A stretch of 64,000 nucleotides of DNA from Paragonimus westermani (GCA_008508345.1 QNGE01003888.1:1-64000), one strand, 5' to 3'. Counted from the first letter of the stretch, positions 12,190 through 23,439 are shown. Translations and numbers: made by a program. The notes: a model not told the origin generated them from the letters alone.

Positions 12190-14925
12190 TTCAAATCTGC
12201 CAGACTGATTACCATGTTTTTTCGTCCATTATGGCAAATGAGGGTTTTGGTTGCAATCTTATCGAATTGAGAATATCAAGTAGTTGAACGTATCTATGTG
12301 TAACCATGTGTGAATTTGATAGATATCTCTAGAAAAAGTCGAAGGCCTACATTTTCAAACACAGTCGATTTCATTCATAGTGCGATATTCGTTTTCCAAA
12401 ACAATAAACATATAATCATTCACGAATACTTGTTGAGCACTACTCAGAATATATGTGATAAACGGTGGATAATTTCTGAAGCATGCATGACACTGAATAT
12501 CTCTCTTCACATGGGGTTAAGACAATCAGTCAATTTCTGCTGATCCCATATTAGGCTACTGGACTGGACAACGTAATATTCTACTGCTTACTAGACGAAG
12601 ACAATCTCACCAAGCAGGATTTTGAAATAACTAAGTGACGGACTTTATTTTACCTGCAAACAACACTGACTGTCACTAAGTCTTGTTGCCCTTAACTTTC
12701 ACTCATGCTGGCACAGTGAACTTGTCACGCGCGTTGAGTAAAATGTCATACACGCGGTCACAATCTGCGTTACTCTGGCTACACAGTTAGATTAGATCAT
12801 TGTACAAAGGCGAGTATTAGAAAGCCCAAATATTTTGTGAAAGTATTATGAAAGTACCGGACCTAGCGACAAAAAAATGAGCACAAATTTGTGGTGAGGA
12901 AAAAGAAAACTCGCGCACGAGTGTCACGTTCTGAGAAATGTGGCTCCTTTGCGCATATTTTTGGATGAAGTCTAGCTGAGTTATCAACTACTGAGTTAGA
13001 TACGTTACATTTGTTATCGAAAAGATGTAGTTCCGTCAATCTCAATCGTTTTTTCGATAAGCCTAATAGCAATACGGCAACATTGTGCGGATTACCCTGA
13101 CATTTATCATGCACGATAATTTGGTCACAGCGTTCAAGGTAAGCACCGTGCCCAGTGGCAAACAGCATCACGTAGACAGGCAAGATAAACTGTGTTGAAC
13201 GATGTTATGTGAGTCCAAATCAGTCGGGCATAATAAAAACGACCTACTTGGCGCCCCTTGAAAGAAAAGGCATGCATGTGGAGGCAAGTGATCAAACATC
13301 GGCTAGGTCTTTTGGAGATATGATTGGTCTGGTGATCGTTAATAGCACTCTAGGAGATTAACCGAGTAAATTTCTTAATGGCGTTTACTAGATTCAGATA
13401 GCAACGGGCTTTCTTGCAGCTGTTAGGGAATTTTAAACGCAATGGTCATGACTGTTCTGTCTTATAATAACGTGAACAAAGTTTGTTTTGCAGCTGGTTA
13501 CACAATTAATTAAAATAGTTGTGCACGATAACTGCCTGGTCTGGACTGACATTACTCAATAAGAATCAGTATGTTTGTGTCACATAGTATAAGTCGAATG
13601 TGTTTATTGTCCAAACAAACCTAATTTATGAACGTGGTGAGTCCGTAAACAGGAAGCGGATCTGAAGTTGTGTGAAATTTGAACAGACGTTATCCTTCAA
13701 GTGCTGTGCTGTCAACCACCATGTGTAGTTGGTTACGGTAGGGATAAAAATGCCGACGTATCTGCTACATTGTGACACTACACGTCTTATCTGCAACTGT
13801 ACACAAACAGTCAGGACCAAACATTGTTCTCTCATCTAGGAATTTTACTGAGTGAAATCATTAATTTCATTTGTGACAAAAAAACAGTCAGAAAGTCCGT
13901 ACTACGAATTATTATTCGAGAAATAATCAGGAACTAGTGTGTAATCAGCATGTGACTGCCGGAAATGCGCAAATCTTTACATATACGTAGATTTTATCAA
14001 AGAAATGTCTATGGCTTAATGGCCAATTGATTTACTGGCAACTGGACACAAAATACAGTCGCCAAGGAGACTGTTAAAGATTGACTGAATTCTAGCTGCC
14101 TATTCACTAGTAGTGTTTTTCTTAGAAATCGGAGAATCCGCGTTTATCAGAGTTTTTCAATGAGATTCTAAATGAAACAATTCTTGACCATTTTCACTTT
14201 TCGAACATCAAACAAAACGAACTGCAAACTAATTCTTAACTAGAATCTTATCACAGACACGCTTCAGTAGGCTTTTTCATGTGATTTCAGAGATTAGCCG
14301 TTCAACTTCAGCTGGATAATAGGTTACCATAAATTCTTCGTCTAATTGTTTCAGACAACAATTGAACAATTCATCCACATTTAGAATTTGTGAGGGACTG
14401 TATGTGAACACGACGATCTCCTACCTACAGAACCAGACATATTTAGGAAGTTGGTCTTTCCAGATAAGTCTGATTAGGTCGTCTAAAGTTTATCGACTTG
14501 AACAGATGAAAGTAAATCGGTAATTAAAAACAAAACAGGGCTCATGAAAAATAACATTTTTAAATCGTTGAAACTAGGAAATCCGTCAGTCCATTCTACA
14601 GGTATGTGTTTGGTTGAACAAAACCACTATCGTTTGTTCGGAGTGGATTTGCAGGGAATATGGAGCAACAAGTAAATCAGATAATCTACACTCTTATCAC
14701 TCAGACAAGCCACTGTCAAATGATTGGAAGGTACGGTGGATATTAAGATGATGTGTCTTATGAGACAAGGCTGACGATCGAGTTTCTGTGGAGAGCACAC
14801 TGTTGAGTTGTTCGCATCCGTGATGTCATAGGAAAACATGCTTAAAAGTCCTTTACTGGGCAGTCTACATTTTCGTATGATATTTTTGGAAAAAATCCGA
14901 TCCCAACAGTTACCACCGATAGAGT
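12190..14925. other. No gene recognised
   Basis: Open frames on both strands reach 117 codons (14627-14980 minus) and 106 codons (12863-13183 minus) with no domain I can name. On the plus strand at 13108-13128 a short run (IMHDNLVTA) recalls the mariner transposase HDN motif, but the proline-rich follow-up motif is missing, so it is not called. The segment is otherwise featureless. Confidence 0.5.
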
Positions 14926-14929
14926 ATGT

Positions 14930-15225
14930 TTGAATATAGCATAAAGAGGCTGCCACGAAATGAATCATGCTACGGCACACTTCGCTGCATTTCTATCAGT
15001 GGTTCCCGCGAAAAGTTAAATTTACAGCATTCCACACCAAAAAACAACCACATAAAGTTAAAGTCTGGAACCATTTCGGTTGGTACCAAAGCAGCATCAC
15101 CGTTACAAACAGGTCTTTCGTATGCACAAAATTGGGTGGTGGTTTCTGGTTGGAACGTCCTCGATATATCGTAGCGAACGTTCGTTTGAAGCAAAGCACA
15201 ACACATGAAATGACAGACCGAGCAA
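14930..15225 (+). repeat. Unnamed dispersed repeat, copy 1 (interrupted), inverted relative to copy 2
   Basis: Two blocks here match the reverse complement of 15665-15795. Block 1 (14948-15010) is about 81% identical over 63 bases, including an exact 18-base core at 14967-14984. Block 2 (about 15175-15215) begins GAACGTTCGTTTGAAG. Between them copy 1 has about 160 bases (15011-15174) that copy 2 lacks. Both copies share a frame: here GCHEMNHATAHF, in copy 2 GCHEMTHATAHF, and later NVRLK versus NVCLK. In copy 1 a stop (TAA) replaces a Glu codon just upstream, and the second block is in a different frame. The identity of the family is unknown. The shared HEMxH recalls a zinc-protease HExxH motif, but that is far too little to assign function. 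The overlapping 110-codon frame at 14967-15299 is a by-product of this structure. Confidence 0.7.
15011..15174. repeat. Extra segment splitting repeat copy 1
   Basis: About 160 bases present between the two homologous blocks of copy 1 and absent from copy 2. It may be an insertion into copy 1 or a deletion from copy 2. I see no clear terminal inverted repeats, target-site duplication or tRNA-like boxes in it, so the mechanism is undetermined. Confidence 0.5.
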
Positions 15226-15664
15226 GGAGGCTCTGTACTTGTGACACCTTGGATGATGGAGTAGGTCAAATAAAGCAGATCTCATCAACTGATTTGTAAG
15301 AAAATTCGACGAGGTAATTCGCAGTTCACCGTTCTCAAAATATGGTGGTTTTATAGCTTCTGTTCAATGACAGTGTGTCGATTAATTAAATGGTGTTTAA
15401 AGTTAACTGTTGTCAGCGCGTTCTTTACTATGAAACCAGTTGTCGTATACCGGACGATCCTCACTTCTGAGATTATGCAACGGGCTCCTCAGTTAATGAA
15501 AGCGGAGCATGTGGTGTTAAAACCAGGGTTGCCGAACATTTACAGGAATGGTTTCAACAAGCGATCACATTCGAGCAAGATAACAGTAAACATCTGAAAG
15601 GAGCAAGCCTTGCCGGTTGCCGAGCCCCACCTGATGAAGCAGCGTGTGACTGACCGATCAATTC

Positions 15665-15795
15665 TACCTCGTGGTTTGTGTTTGACTTCAAACAAACGTT
15701 CGTAGGAAATACTGTTAGGGATGGAACGAAGTGTGCCGTAGCATGAGTCATCTCATGGCAGCCTTTTTCTGTCCAATTTAAATTTACGACCCCAA
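15665..15795 (-). repeat. Unnamed dispersed repeat, copy 2 (contiguous)
   Basis: The minus-strand partner of the 14.93 kb repeat, in which the two homologous blocks are adjacent. The minus-strand frame running through it (within 15808-15554, 84 codons) is open and reads NLNWTEKGCHEM before the shared HATAHF core. Synonymous differences (His, Glu, Val and Pro codons) and non-synonymous differences between the copies are mixed, as expected for two copies decaying without selection. It is probably part of a mobile element whose family I do not recognise. Confidence 0.68.
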
Positions 15796-15799
15796 ATGG

Positions 15800-16078
15800 T
15801 TGTTTCACGTACTATCTTTTTATTGTGGTCATTCAATTTCATCCCAGATTCCATTAAAATTATCAGTACTTATCATGTTGACGACGGTTCTGCTTCTGAT
15901 CTTAGTGGACACCAATAATACCTTCAGTATTGTGCCGTTCGCTTCGCTCTAGTGCCTAACTAATTGCTGTCGTCAATACACAGGGTCAACGAGGCTTGTC
16001 GGGAGCAAATGTAATGTAACGCATGATTCATATAGAGAAGCATCAACGTTTGAGTTCTGGAGTAGTCGACTGAAGCAG
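15800..16078. other. No gene; may include the left part of an LTR-like element
   Basis: I find no coding sequence here. If the LTR-like edge described next is real, its 5' end should lie in this stretch, but I could not place a convincing TG start or target-site duplication. Confidence 0.4.
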
Positions 16079-16222
16079 ACAGCCCAGGCAGACTAATAAA
16101 AACAGGGTGCGCGCTTGCTCTCGCTCAATTTTTGTACATGTGACGAACTGTATATGTTATAGGTAAAAGTAATCACTCAATAAAACTACTTTTTGGGCTA
16201 ACAGTTGGTGTCTGTGTGTCTA
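16079..16222 (+). mobile_element. Possible LTR right end with primer-binding-site-like junction
   Basis: In order, this shows a TATA-like TAATAAAAAC at 16094-16103, a GC-rich pyrimidine tract, a polyadenylation signal AATAAA at 16179-16184, then a stretch ending in CA at 16202-16203. Two bases later TGGTGTCTGTGTGTC begins at 16206. Retroelement primer-binding sites begin TGG because they pair with the CCA end of a tRNA, and they follow the CA end of the 5' LTR by 0-3 bases. The layout fits but is made of common short signals. No second LTR copy was found in the window. It could be a solo or truncated LTR, or coincidence. Confidence 0.28.
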
Positions 16223-16224
16223 AC

Positions 16225-17435
16225 GTATAACCGTGAGCTGATACTAGAAGGCTTATGCAGTACACTATGTCTCCGAGTGATGGACTTGGGACTCAGCTTG
16301 TTATTTTAAGGCAAAAAGATTTACGGGGGTAGTAAGCAACGTTTTCCGCGTTCCACATGAACAGTTGACTAGTAGTAATAACAACCTTTTCACGAGTTAT
16401 CCTGATTCGAGAAACGAACAAATACATCCGATTCAATAACTGTGCATGTGTTCATAAAAAATGCACTCTGGTTACGTGCTTAACAATTAACTTCAAAAAA
16501 TTAACTGAGCTGATGCAGTGAAACGTGAAATGTGTGTTTTAATGACCATAAAAGAAAGATTATCGAGATAGACGATTAATCAATGAGGATACTATTGCCA
16601 CTAGCTGAAACGGGCATGCTCCCGAAATATTTTTATTTAGTGGAAATGTTTCAGGTGGACAAGTTAACCACCGAAAGCAGGACGTACCTCTCCAGGCACC
16701 ACGGTGCAAACAGCTAGTAACAGTAAAGGCAATGTGACTGAACGCTTGAGGCAAATTAGTGCGACTTAAACTTTTGTGTAATTTTTGACACAGTTTTGTT
16801 GTATAACAGAATACGTTGCTGACATGGCCATGTGTTTGCTGAAAATTATCACTAACCGTCATTGAAAACAAATTTGAGAGGATTGTTCGGGGTCAGTCGC
16901 CAAAATATGTGTTCTTCATCTCCACAACTTTAAACATGATGAATTCGTCGGTAATGTCGTCTGAGCCATCTGTAAATTTGTCATAAGTCAACCAGAGATG
17001 TACAACCAACGTATATTGTAATCGTAAGTAGGTTGTGTGGCTCACACGTGACCTGTCATAAAACTTTATTCGGCCATAGGCTGATCAATGCTGTACTAGT
17101 TTCGACTAATCTGTGCTTTCATATCGTGCAACCACAGGCGACATTCCATTCTAGTAATTACTCGAGTGATTTGTTCATACGCTATCCTTACTTTTTACAT
17201 GACGCGATTCGACGAACCTTCAGTAAATGTTTTCATTGGGAATATAAAATCATCTGTCATATCAATGTCTGAACATAAAAGTAATATGAGTAATGGAGTG
17301 ACAGGTTAACCGAATGTACTACGATTTTCGTTGCGTTCTTGTTGAGGTGACCCGGGAACACAAAGTGTGCGTCTATTCAGGCTGATCCTTTTATCACTGC
17401 GATATGAATGAATATTCTAAAGACTTGGCTTGTGC
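16225..17435. other. No gene recognised; region upstream of the LINE fragment
   Basis: The open frames here (16560-16871 minus, 103 codons; 17033-17272 plus, 79 codons) carry no recognisable domain. The part closest to 17.4 kb may be an unrecognisable upstream portion of the LINE open reading frame that follows. A short stretch near 17370-17400 (CASIQADPFITAI) is loosely like the segment before the first LINE motif. Confidence 0.45.
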
Positions 17436-17438
17436 TGT

Positions 17439-17770
17439 AGAGTTTTCGTTGGCTGCATTGGTAGCTGTTTATTTAACACTTACGTACATTCTGGTTTGCG
17501 AAGAATCTGGGTAGTCAGCGATTGTACGAGATCAACACCGTCAGCTGTATTTAACTAACCTTTCACAAATATAAACTGCATCGTTTTAATCCAAAAGACG
17601 TCCGAAAAGTTCTGACTTACGCGGATGATAGAGTCAAATAGGCGAACTCACGTGGTGAATCACTCAGTGGTCAGCCTTACCGGGATTTGCTCCTCACAGA
17701 TCAACCTAGGGCCATGCAGTTAGTGCCAAAAAAGACGCAAAATAAAAGTTTTCCGGCTTTATATACATAA
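17439..17770 (+). pseudogene. Non-LTR retrotransposon (LINE) reverse transcriptase relic
   Basis: Three consecutive reverse transcriptase landmarks lie in order on the plus strand. (1) At about 17442-17500 the translation VFVGCIGSCLFNTYVH resembles the non-LTR pattern GVRQGCVLSPLLFNIYV. (2) At 17618-17629 YADD, preceded by KVLT, is the catalytic box with its paired aspartates. (3) At about 17720-17740 LVPKKTQ resembles the LGLKINPKKTK segment. It is in the same frame as YADD and about 36 residues later, close to the family spacing. A frameshift separates landmarks 1 and 2, and a stop (TAG) lies four codons after YADD, so it is inactive. Intact elements of this kind copy their RNA into DNA at a nicked target site. 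I cannot assign a clade. No endonuclease domain or 3' tail was seen. Confidence 0.55.
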
Positions 17771-18224
17771 AGGTTTTCTAATCAGTTCGTTGTACACATA
17801 ACTGTCAACTGCTCATTTTTAGAAAACCCTCAGTCTGGATATCCCAGCAATCTCATTGTTCTGAATAACCTCAGAAATGCAAACAGATGAGTTCCTCCAT
17901 CAGCGTAGACGATTCCTGCAACTTGGCATTTTGCTGACAACCCCTTAAAATTTCCATCATTCATCACTAAATGGGTATAGTCCATAACTTGACACCGTTA
18001 TTAAATCTATCTTTAAGATTTCAACCCAAGACTGTCCGGTAAGACTTTTTCTAATTCATATTACAGATGTATGTTTTCCCCAAATATTTCCACAATGATA
18101 AGGAATACACACAGTAAACAAAGTCTCAAAAACGAATTTTTTCAATTTTTTCTTCAAGAAACGCAATTTTTTTTATAATGTCTTATGCTGACCACGCAGG
18201 TCTTTTTTATTCGTTCAACTTTCA
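17771..18224 (-). repeat. Probable downstream part of transposase relic B
   Basis: This stretch is CpG-poor and rich in C and T on the plus strand, continuous in texture with the pogo-like fragment that follows. On the minus strand near 18205-18160 a short run (VVSIRHYKK) recalls the region after the FLPPNTT landmark in Tigger-like transposases. Beyond that the frame is full of stops and I recognise nothing. It is annotated as likely belonging to the same dead element, with low confidence. Confidence 0.3.
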
Positions 18225-18480
18225 TTAGCCACTCTCTAACTCCTGCACGACAACTTGTATTTTTGTTCGTGTTGGACTGAAACACAAATATGCTGATGGG
18301 TTCATTTTACACCCAACGTAAATCCTTTACAAACGTGTTTCCCGTGTAATTGTCAATAATCAGCAAAACATCAACTGGAAGACTTGTTTATGCCCCTGGT
18401 TAAGTTACACACTTCTATTAAATGTGTCCAGGTTTTAATCTGATTTTGGTTTTCCAAATAACTGACAAGATGTTTTAAAT
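18225..18480 (-). pseudogene. Tigger/pogo-like (DDE_1) transposase relic, copy B (best copy)
   Basis: On the minus strand, three landmarks of the DDE core of Tigger/pogo/Jerky-type transposases follow in order. First, 18463-18405 reads SYLENQNQIKTWTHLIEVCN, resembling the family segment with a Trp-Thr pair before an F-x-x-W helix (AWMTSDLFEEW). Second, after one frameshift, 18385-18340 reads SLPVDVLLIIDNYTGN, resembling GLPxKVLLLLDNAPGH with the second catalytic Asp at 18354. Third, exactly 27 codons later and in frame, 18273-18268 encodes Asn-Thr within ISIFVFQSNTNKNT, matching FLPPNTT by single-base changes (Pro to Gln, Pro to Ser, Thr to Asn). At least one stop and one frameshift show it is inactive. 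Terminal inverted repeats and a TA target duplication were not identified. Assignment is by motif, without alignment. Confidence 0.55.
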
Positions 18481-18484
18481 TGAT

Positions 18485-20560
18485 GAGACGTGTGATAGCG
18501 AAAAATTGCATTAATTCAAAATTGATATCAATAAAATCCCAACTTGCAACTAACGTGGCTTAAGGACCATGCTAGAAACATCAGATTTACTGGGAATTGA
18601 TTTGAAAAGTAGTGTAAAAGATGAAGGGCGAGCAAATCGGACAGGTTTCTTGTTTACCGGATGAGATAACATTTTTGGCACCTGCCGTCCAGACCATTTT
18701 GACAGCTGGCAATTGTGATCTAAAGAAAACATTGTTATCTGACCGGATATTTTGCATAGAACACTAAAATGAATATAAACATTCCGACAGTTTTCACAGC
18801 TCTTCAAATGTTTCGCTTATAGAGACAAAAGAACATCAAAGAATCACACAATTAATGTTAAGCGGCAGTGCGTACGTCATTCGACTGTAGATTGTCTTTC
18901 ACAGCGATACCTATACGGTCACTGCCCAATGAGATCCATATGAGAAGTCATTTTATCAGTTCATAATTTGCAAAACGTTGAACAATACAAACACAAAATG
19001 AACGGACTTTTATTAGCAACAACCGTGCAACACCGCTCTAACTAAGGCAAAGACCAGATAATCGAGCAGCAAGGTGCACTTGCGCTGAGGACGGACAATT
19101 CGAGCAATGAATACTACTTCTGTGATGATACATGTGGCCACTATGGTCAGCTAACATGTAACACCCATTGTGCGACGAAAGGTATTGCACGATATTTCTA
19201 GGAAATATGAACACCATATGGTAAGCCAACCAATGAGATGACTACACTGTGGGAAGTCAGCGTGATTGATTTTTGTTGGATTTCGTTCCAAAACTAATTC
19301 CAGTCCACTTCACCAAGTAGGCACCTTGTCCATATATAATTCACGGAAGCAAATTCAATAATGTTCAACGTAACCAACCCAATTTTCAACCGAAATTGGT
19401 TATAAAAGTCCCTGAACAAAAATAGTGTATTTCATCTCTTGTCTAATTGTTGACTAGACTACTTTATCGGCTACCGCCTGGCTGGTATAAACTTGAAATG
19501 TATCAAAAATATTTTAGCTCTCAACGATCCATAAGGTTGCACTTATTAAAACGTGAGCTCGTTTTTTTTGACAAAACACACTGTACGGAAGTAAACCCCA
19601 ACATACGTGCACCAAGTGCTGAATACCACAAAAGAGCCCACAAAATTAGAAAAGATTTACTCTTTTGTACCGCCAATGTTGTACTGCAAATTATGCATTT
19701 CAGAAGACGCTTCTGCGTTTCAAATTACTTTCACAGTTTCAAGCCAGTCTGATGAGTCTTTCAGAAAACAGTCTTACGGAACAGACATAAAAATTTAATA
19801 ACGCCTATAGAAAACTATGGACACAAAAATATGAGTTTGAACATTCGAAATAATATACAATAATATCCAATGTTGAAGAAGAGGGGTAAAAGAAGTCGGT
19901 TTTAGATAAAGGATGCAACAAATTGTTTCGTTTGTTCTACTGACGAAGCCGTGTACGAAATTAAAAACACCAGGGCTTACTTCAACTTATTCCAAGATTT
20001 CGTTTATCATTAAATATGCCTGGCTATGCATAATTGTCTTTCCAATTCGTTCTGTGAATATGGCCGGTAGTCAGAAGGAACTGCATCGAGATGTCGTGTA
20101 CCGTTCTTTCACTAAGCAGTAAATTTTCCATCCAATAAACACAAAGTTCCGGACGTGAATTTTTCACCGCAAAAACTTCTATTTCTTTGGTTTGCAAGAA
20201 TCAATTTGGAAATTTCTGCGTTCACTTCCTGCACTTGCTTCAGAACTCTAAAATTAGCTGACCAAATAGTATGGCTTAATCAGCGGCAGATGCAAACATA
20301 TAACATGTAGCAGCATATTCATCTTTTTGGCGTACACGGAAATAAACGAATCGATAAAAATTAGTTAAGTTCGGTCCGTCTTATGCCACGTTGATTGATT
20401 CTAGTGCATTTTGCTGCAAATATTCCACGAAAGGCATCATACTTTGTCTATCTTTCTACAACTTAAGTACAATTATGCATAATCCGTGGACTAGTGTGAC
20501 CAGTTTAACAAAATACTTTGAGCTATTTCATGCTTTACTCACTAGCCTGACAAATTTGGG
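18485..20560. other. No gene recognised
   Basis: Open frames at 18550-18807 (minus, 85 codons) and 19447-19752 (plus, 101 codons) have no motif I can name. The former lies just upstream of transposase relic B on the same strand and could be a remnant of its N-terminal part, but I see no helix-turn-helix. The rest is plain AT-rich sequence. Confidence 0.5.
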
Positions 20561-20565
20561 TGACA

Positions 20566-20670
20566 AACCGTCTTCCATATCAATTGTTAGTGGATAGTAA
20601 GTGCTCACTACTGTTGCAGAAGACGAATTACAGCAAATCGAACTGGTGTGATTGTCTTGCAAGAAATGAT
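20566..20670 (-). pseudogene. Possible Tc1-like transposase relic
   Basis: The minus-strand frame 20809-20528 (93 codons) contains HFLQDNHTSS at about 20667-20640. Tc1-type transposases have FQQDNDPKHTS here, holding the second catalytic Asp; the difference fits loss of three codons. About 18 residues later YYPLTIDMED (around 20600-20572) is loosely like the WPSQSPDLNP segment that follows in the family. In order and rough spacing the two landmarks agree, but the second is weak. No terminal inverted repeats were found. A chance resemblance is possible. Confidence 0.35.
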
Positions 20671-20674
20671 AAGA

Positions 20675-23435
20675 GACATAAAGAAAGATTGTCGACACTA
20701 AACAAGAAAGACAGTTTCTCGGCACAAAACATGAGTTGAAGGCTCTTAATTTATGACTGGATATATAACATGAAATACCTATACTGAGCATAAAGTGAAA
20801 TCGTAACATCAGTAAAAGCTGGCTAGTGTATGAAGTGATACACCCTTCAATACGCTATTCGAGATATAACGTGAGCAAGCAACCTTTGGGACAGAGTTCT
20901 GTTAGCTGTGTTTATATCCTGATTTGCCTTAATCTTAATTGCTGTAATATATCCGAATTCGATTTTTCCGTGGTGAATTTTCTACTAGCACAACGTCTGG
21001 CAAAGAAATATTGAAACCATTAAATCGGTGATTTTTGAAAAATTGTTAGGGAAATGGAAGTGACTTTAGTGGGTCTCATAAGCAGTATGAATGTAAATGG
21101 ACTTCAGTCTGTGAACATCGTTATTATGAGCAGCGCTCTTCCTAATTACGTTGACTGCCATCAGACCACAGACAGTTCATTTGCTTCAACCTGGATGACA
21201 GGTATTTGAAAGGACTATATTCACACACGTGAATAAGAATTCTTAATAAGCTACGGAAAGTTCAATTTCTCCTCCCAAAATTGTGCATGTGACGGCATTT
21301 AATTACAAGTGATTGAGCAGACAAGAAATGACGACTGGGAATTTTTGACTAAGAGAATCTGTCAGATATACCTCTTAGATAAACAGAAAGACTGCGATTA
21401 AACCCTAAGCTATCAACTGAGGTAATCCATTCGTCACAGCATGTGTTTCATGAATCATATAACTGGTGGATGAACTTTGTTCACATTTTAGAAAGTTTTT
21501 TGCGTCTAGTTTAAAGCTTATTTTAGTAAGTGGATTGCATAACACACCATTAAATTACAGTTCCCGTAAAAATGAGGCGCACGAAAACCACCCGATAATA
21601 TTTGTATTAACGTAGCCTAAACACCAAAATTGATTTGTTTCCCACACCAACGTACGTCAATCGAACAGAATGGGGGCGAATAGTACTATTTTAAGAAAAT
21701 GGAATGATTTATGAACTCGACTTTCTTTTTTATTAAACCGATTCACTATCCTGACAAATCGACGATTCACATCATGCAGACGTAAAACAGGCTATTTTTC
21801 CTCAAAAATTGGTCTCTCTCATTATCCTCTCATATGAAACCAGATATTGATTAGGAAGTTGGTTATCTGTCAGTTGCACAGTCAATCTTGTAGGAAGTTG
21901 ACGCAGTTCTTTTCGATTGAGTCTTAAGTCGACCAGTCGTGCAATTAAGAGCGTTCTTATCTCAGTTTAAGGAACCAATCACGATGAATAGATGAGCTTA
22001 CACGTGTACTGTTCCCAAAAGAAAAGAAACCAGTAGCGGCTTCCATAACGGTTTATTTGCACATTACCTCTCAGTGTGCAATTGACAGGATCTGTGACTG
22101 GCAAGTTTAATGGGGAGTGGCATGTAAACTCAGAGAAGGCTTCCTTACCAACAAAATTATTCACCATCTGAGTAGCACCCCTCAATGCCGTGAACAAATT
22201 GCAAAACCGCTCTGAATTAAGTATAACTGGTCGAAACTGTGCTTGTTCACAGCTCGCTGGCTTGTTGCAGCCTGATGAGGCTTGCTGTGAAATCCAGTGT
22301 GTGCAAATCCATAACCATTCGATTGCACAACCAACTGCTAGTGTCAAAGTTCATTGTTTAAGATATCTAAAGCGTTTTGTGCTGGTGTGACGAAATAAGG
22401 CATCAACCAGAGTACGTTCACGTTAAACTGATATGAAGCTGTCGAAGTACAAAAACTGGCTAGTCCGTGTAGTCCATCTGTAAAACGTTCATTCAAATGT
22501 GCTATCTGTTATTGTTGTGGAGGAGAATGTCCAAAAATTCTGCAGATTATTCAGTTTCACTGTGAAAACAGAGTGGTAAGTTTGGTTGCATTTGGCAAGT
22601 CGTTTATTCCGAAACTTTTGTGCCCTGTGTACTCCCATTCACGACGGACGTGTCCACTGCACGTCGACCACATGGAAGTACCTTGTTCGTGGCAGTGTGT
22701 GGTTTTACAACATTAATAGCCAGCAAAATGAATATCGACGAAAATCTTCATGGAATCGTCATTGTCTCGCTGGCTACCTGTTCAAAACGTTCCCGTCAAA
22801 ATATAACTGTACAGGGGTTTTACTTGAGAAGCGATCGTTCTGGTTTCTCAAAAATTGAATCGACTCCCAACCACTTTTCAACGATTTGTTCGATCGCCAT
22901 TTCCACTCTTTCCTTCAGAGAAACGTATGAGAAGAGTGGATTAATATTTGAGGTATCCGCACCAAATTTTTGGAAATAAATCCAGGAAATTTGTGTATCG
23001 TTTTTAGCATTTCAATGAACAGATTAACAACAGATTCATATGGGTAAGTTGCAGCCCAACATTTCGGCCACCACAGCTGGTCATGCTTAGGAATTATATA
23101 CAGGATAGAGACCACCCGACTTGGTTGAAGCCTTACATGCTAAAGCTCGCTCGCAAAGTTATGTTCAACTCATTCCATTCGTTGATGAATTATTGCTCAC
23201 AAGTGCAAGCTGATCACCATCGACGTTTAGTTGTTTCAGCGAGTTTGTCACTCCAAAACTATCCTTCACGGTGATCATTTTCCAAGTTTCAACAGCTAGT
23301 CAAGCCACGTCGATAGTCGATGGTGGGCTGGATTGACCATGGACAGTATCCATCTCGGTGGTATTTCATGCTAGAAACATATCGACGGGGCTCACAACTA
23401 AGGTGTTTGACATCCGCATGGCATTCACCGTCTCA
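20675..23435. other. No gene recognised; ORF-rich on both strands from 22.0 kb
   Basis: This block contains the longest open frames of the window: 21979-22347 (minus, 122 codons) and 22620-22979 (plus, 119 codons). Both overlap frames on other strands or phases and neither shows a convincing domain. The minus frame contains QFRPVILNS, which faintly recalls the YRPISLL motif of LINE reverse transcriptases, but no further LINE landmark follows. The block is somewhat less AT-rich than its surroundings and adjoins a reverse transcriptase-like fragment, so it may be an old retroelement body. Confidence 0.45.
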
Positions 23436-23439
23436 TAAT

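Noticed and set aside
13081..13180. IMHDNLVTA on the plus strand, like the mariner HDN box
   Set aside because: The expected YSPDLAP-like segment is absent downstream, and an antisense frame covers the same bases. Too little support.
15490..15560. Minus-strand PGFNTTCS resembling the PPNTTS segment of pogo transposases
   Set aside because: No Asp-Asn motif lies upstream in any frame at the expected distance.
21979..22979. Longest open frames (122 codons minus, 119 codons plus), one with QFRPVILNS like a LINE motif
   Set aside because: Lengths are within chance for 64 kb of AT-rich DNA, frames overlap other frames, and no second reverse transcriptase landmark follows the motif. A match of that size is expected by chance roughly once in several windows.
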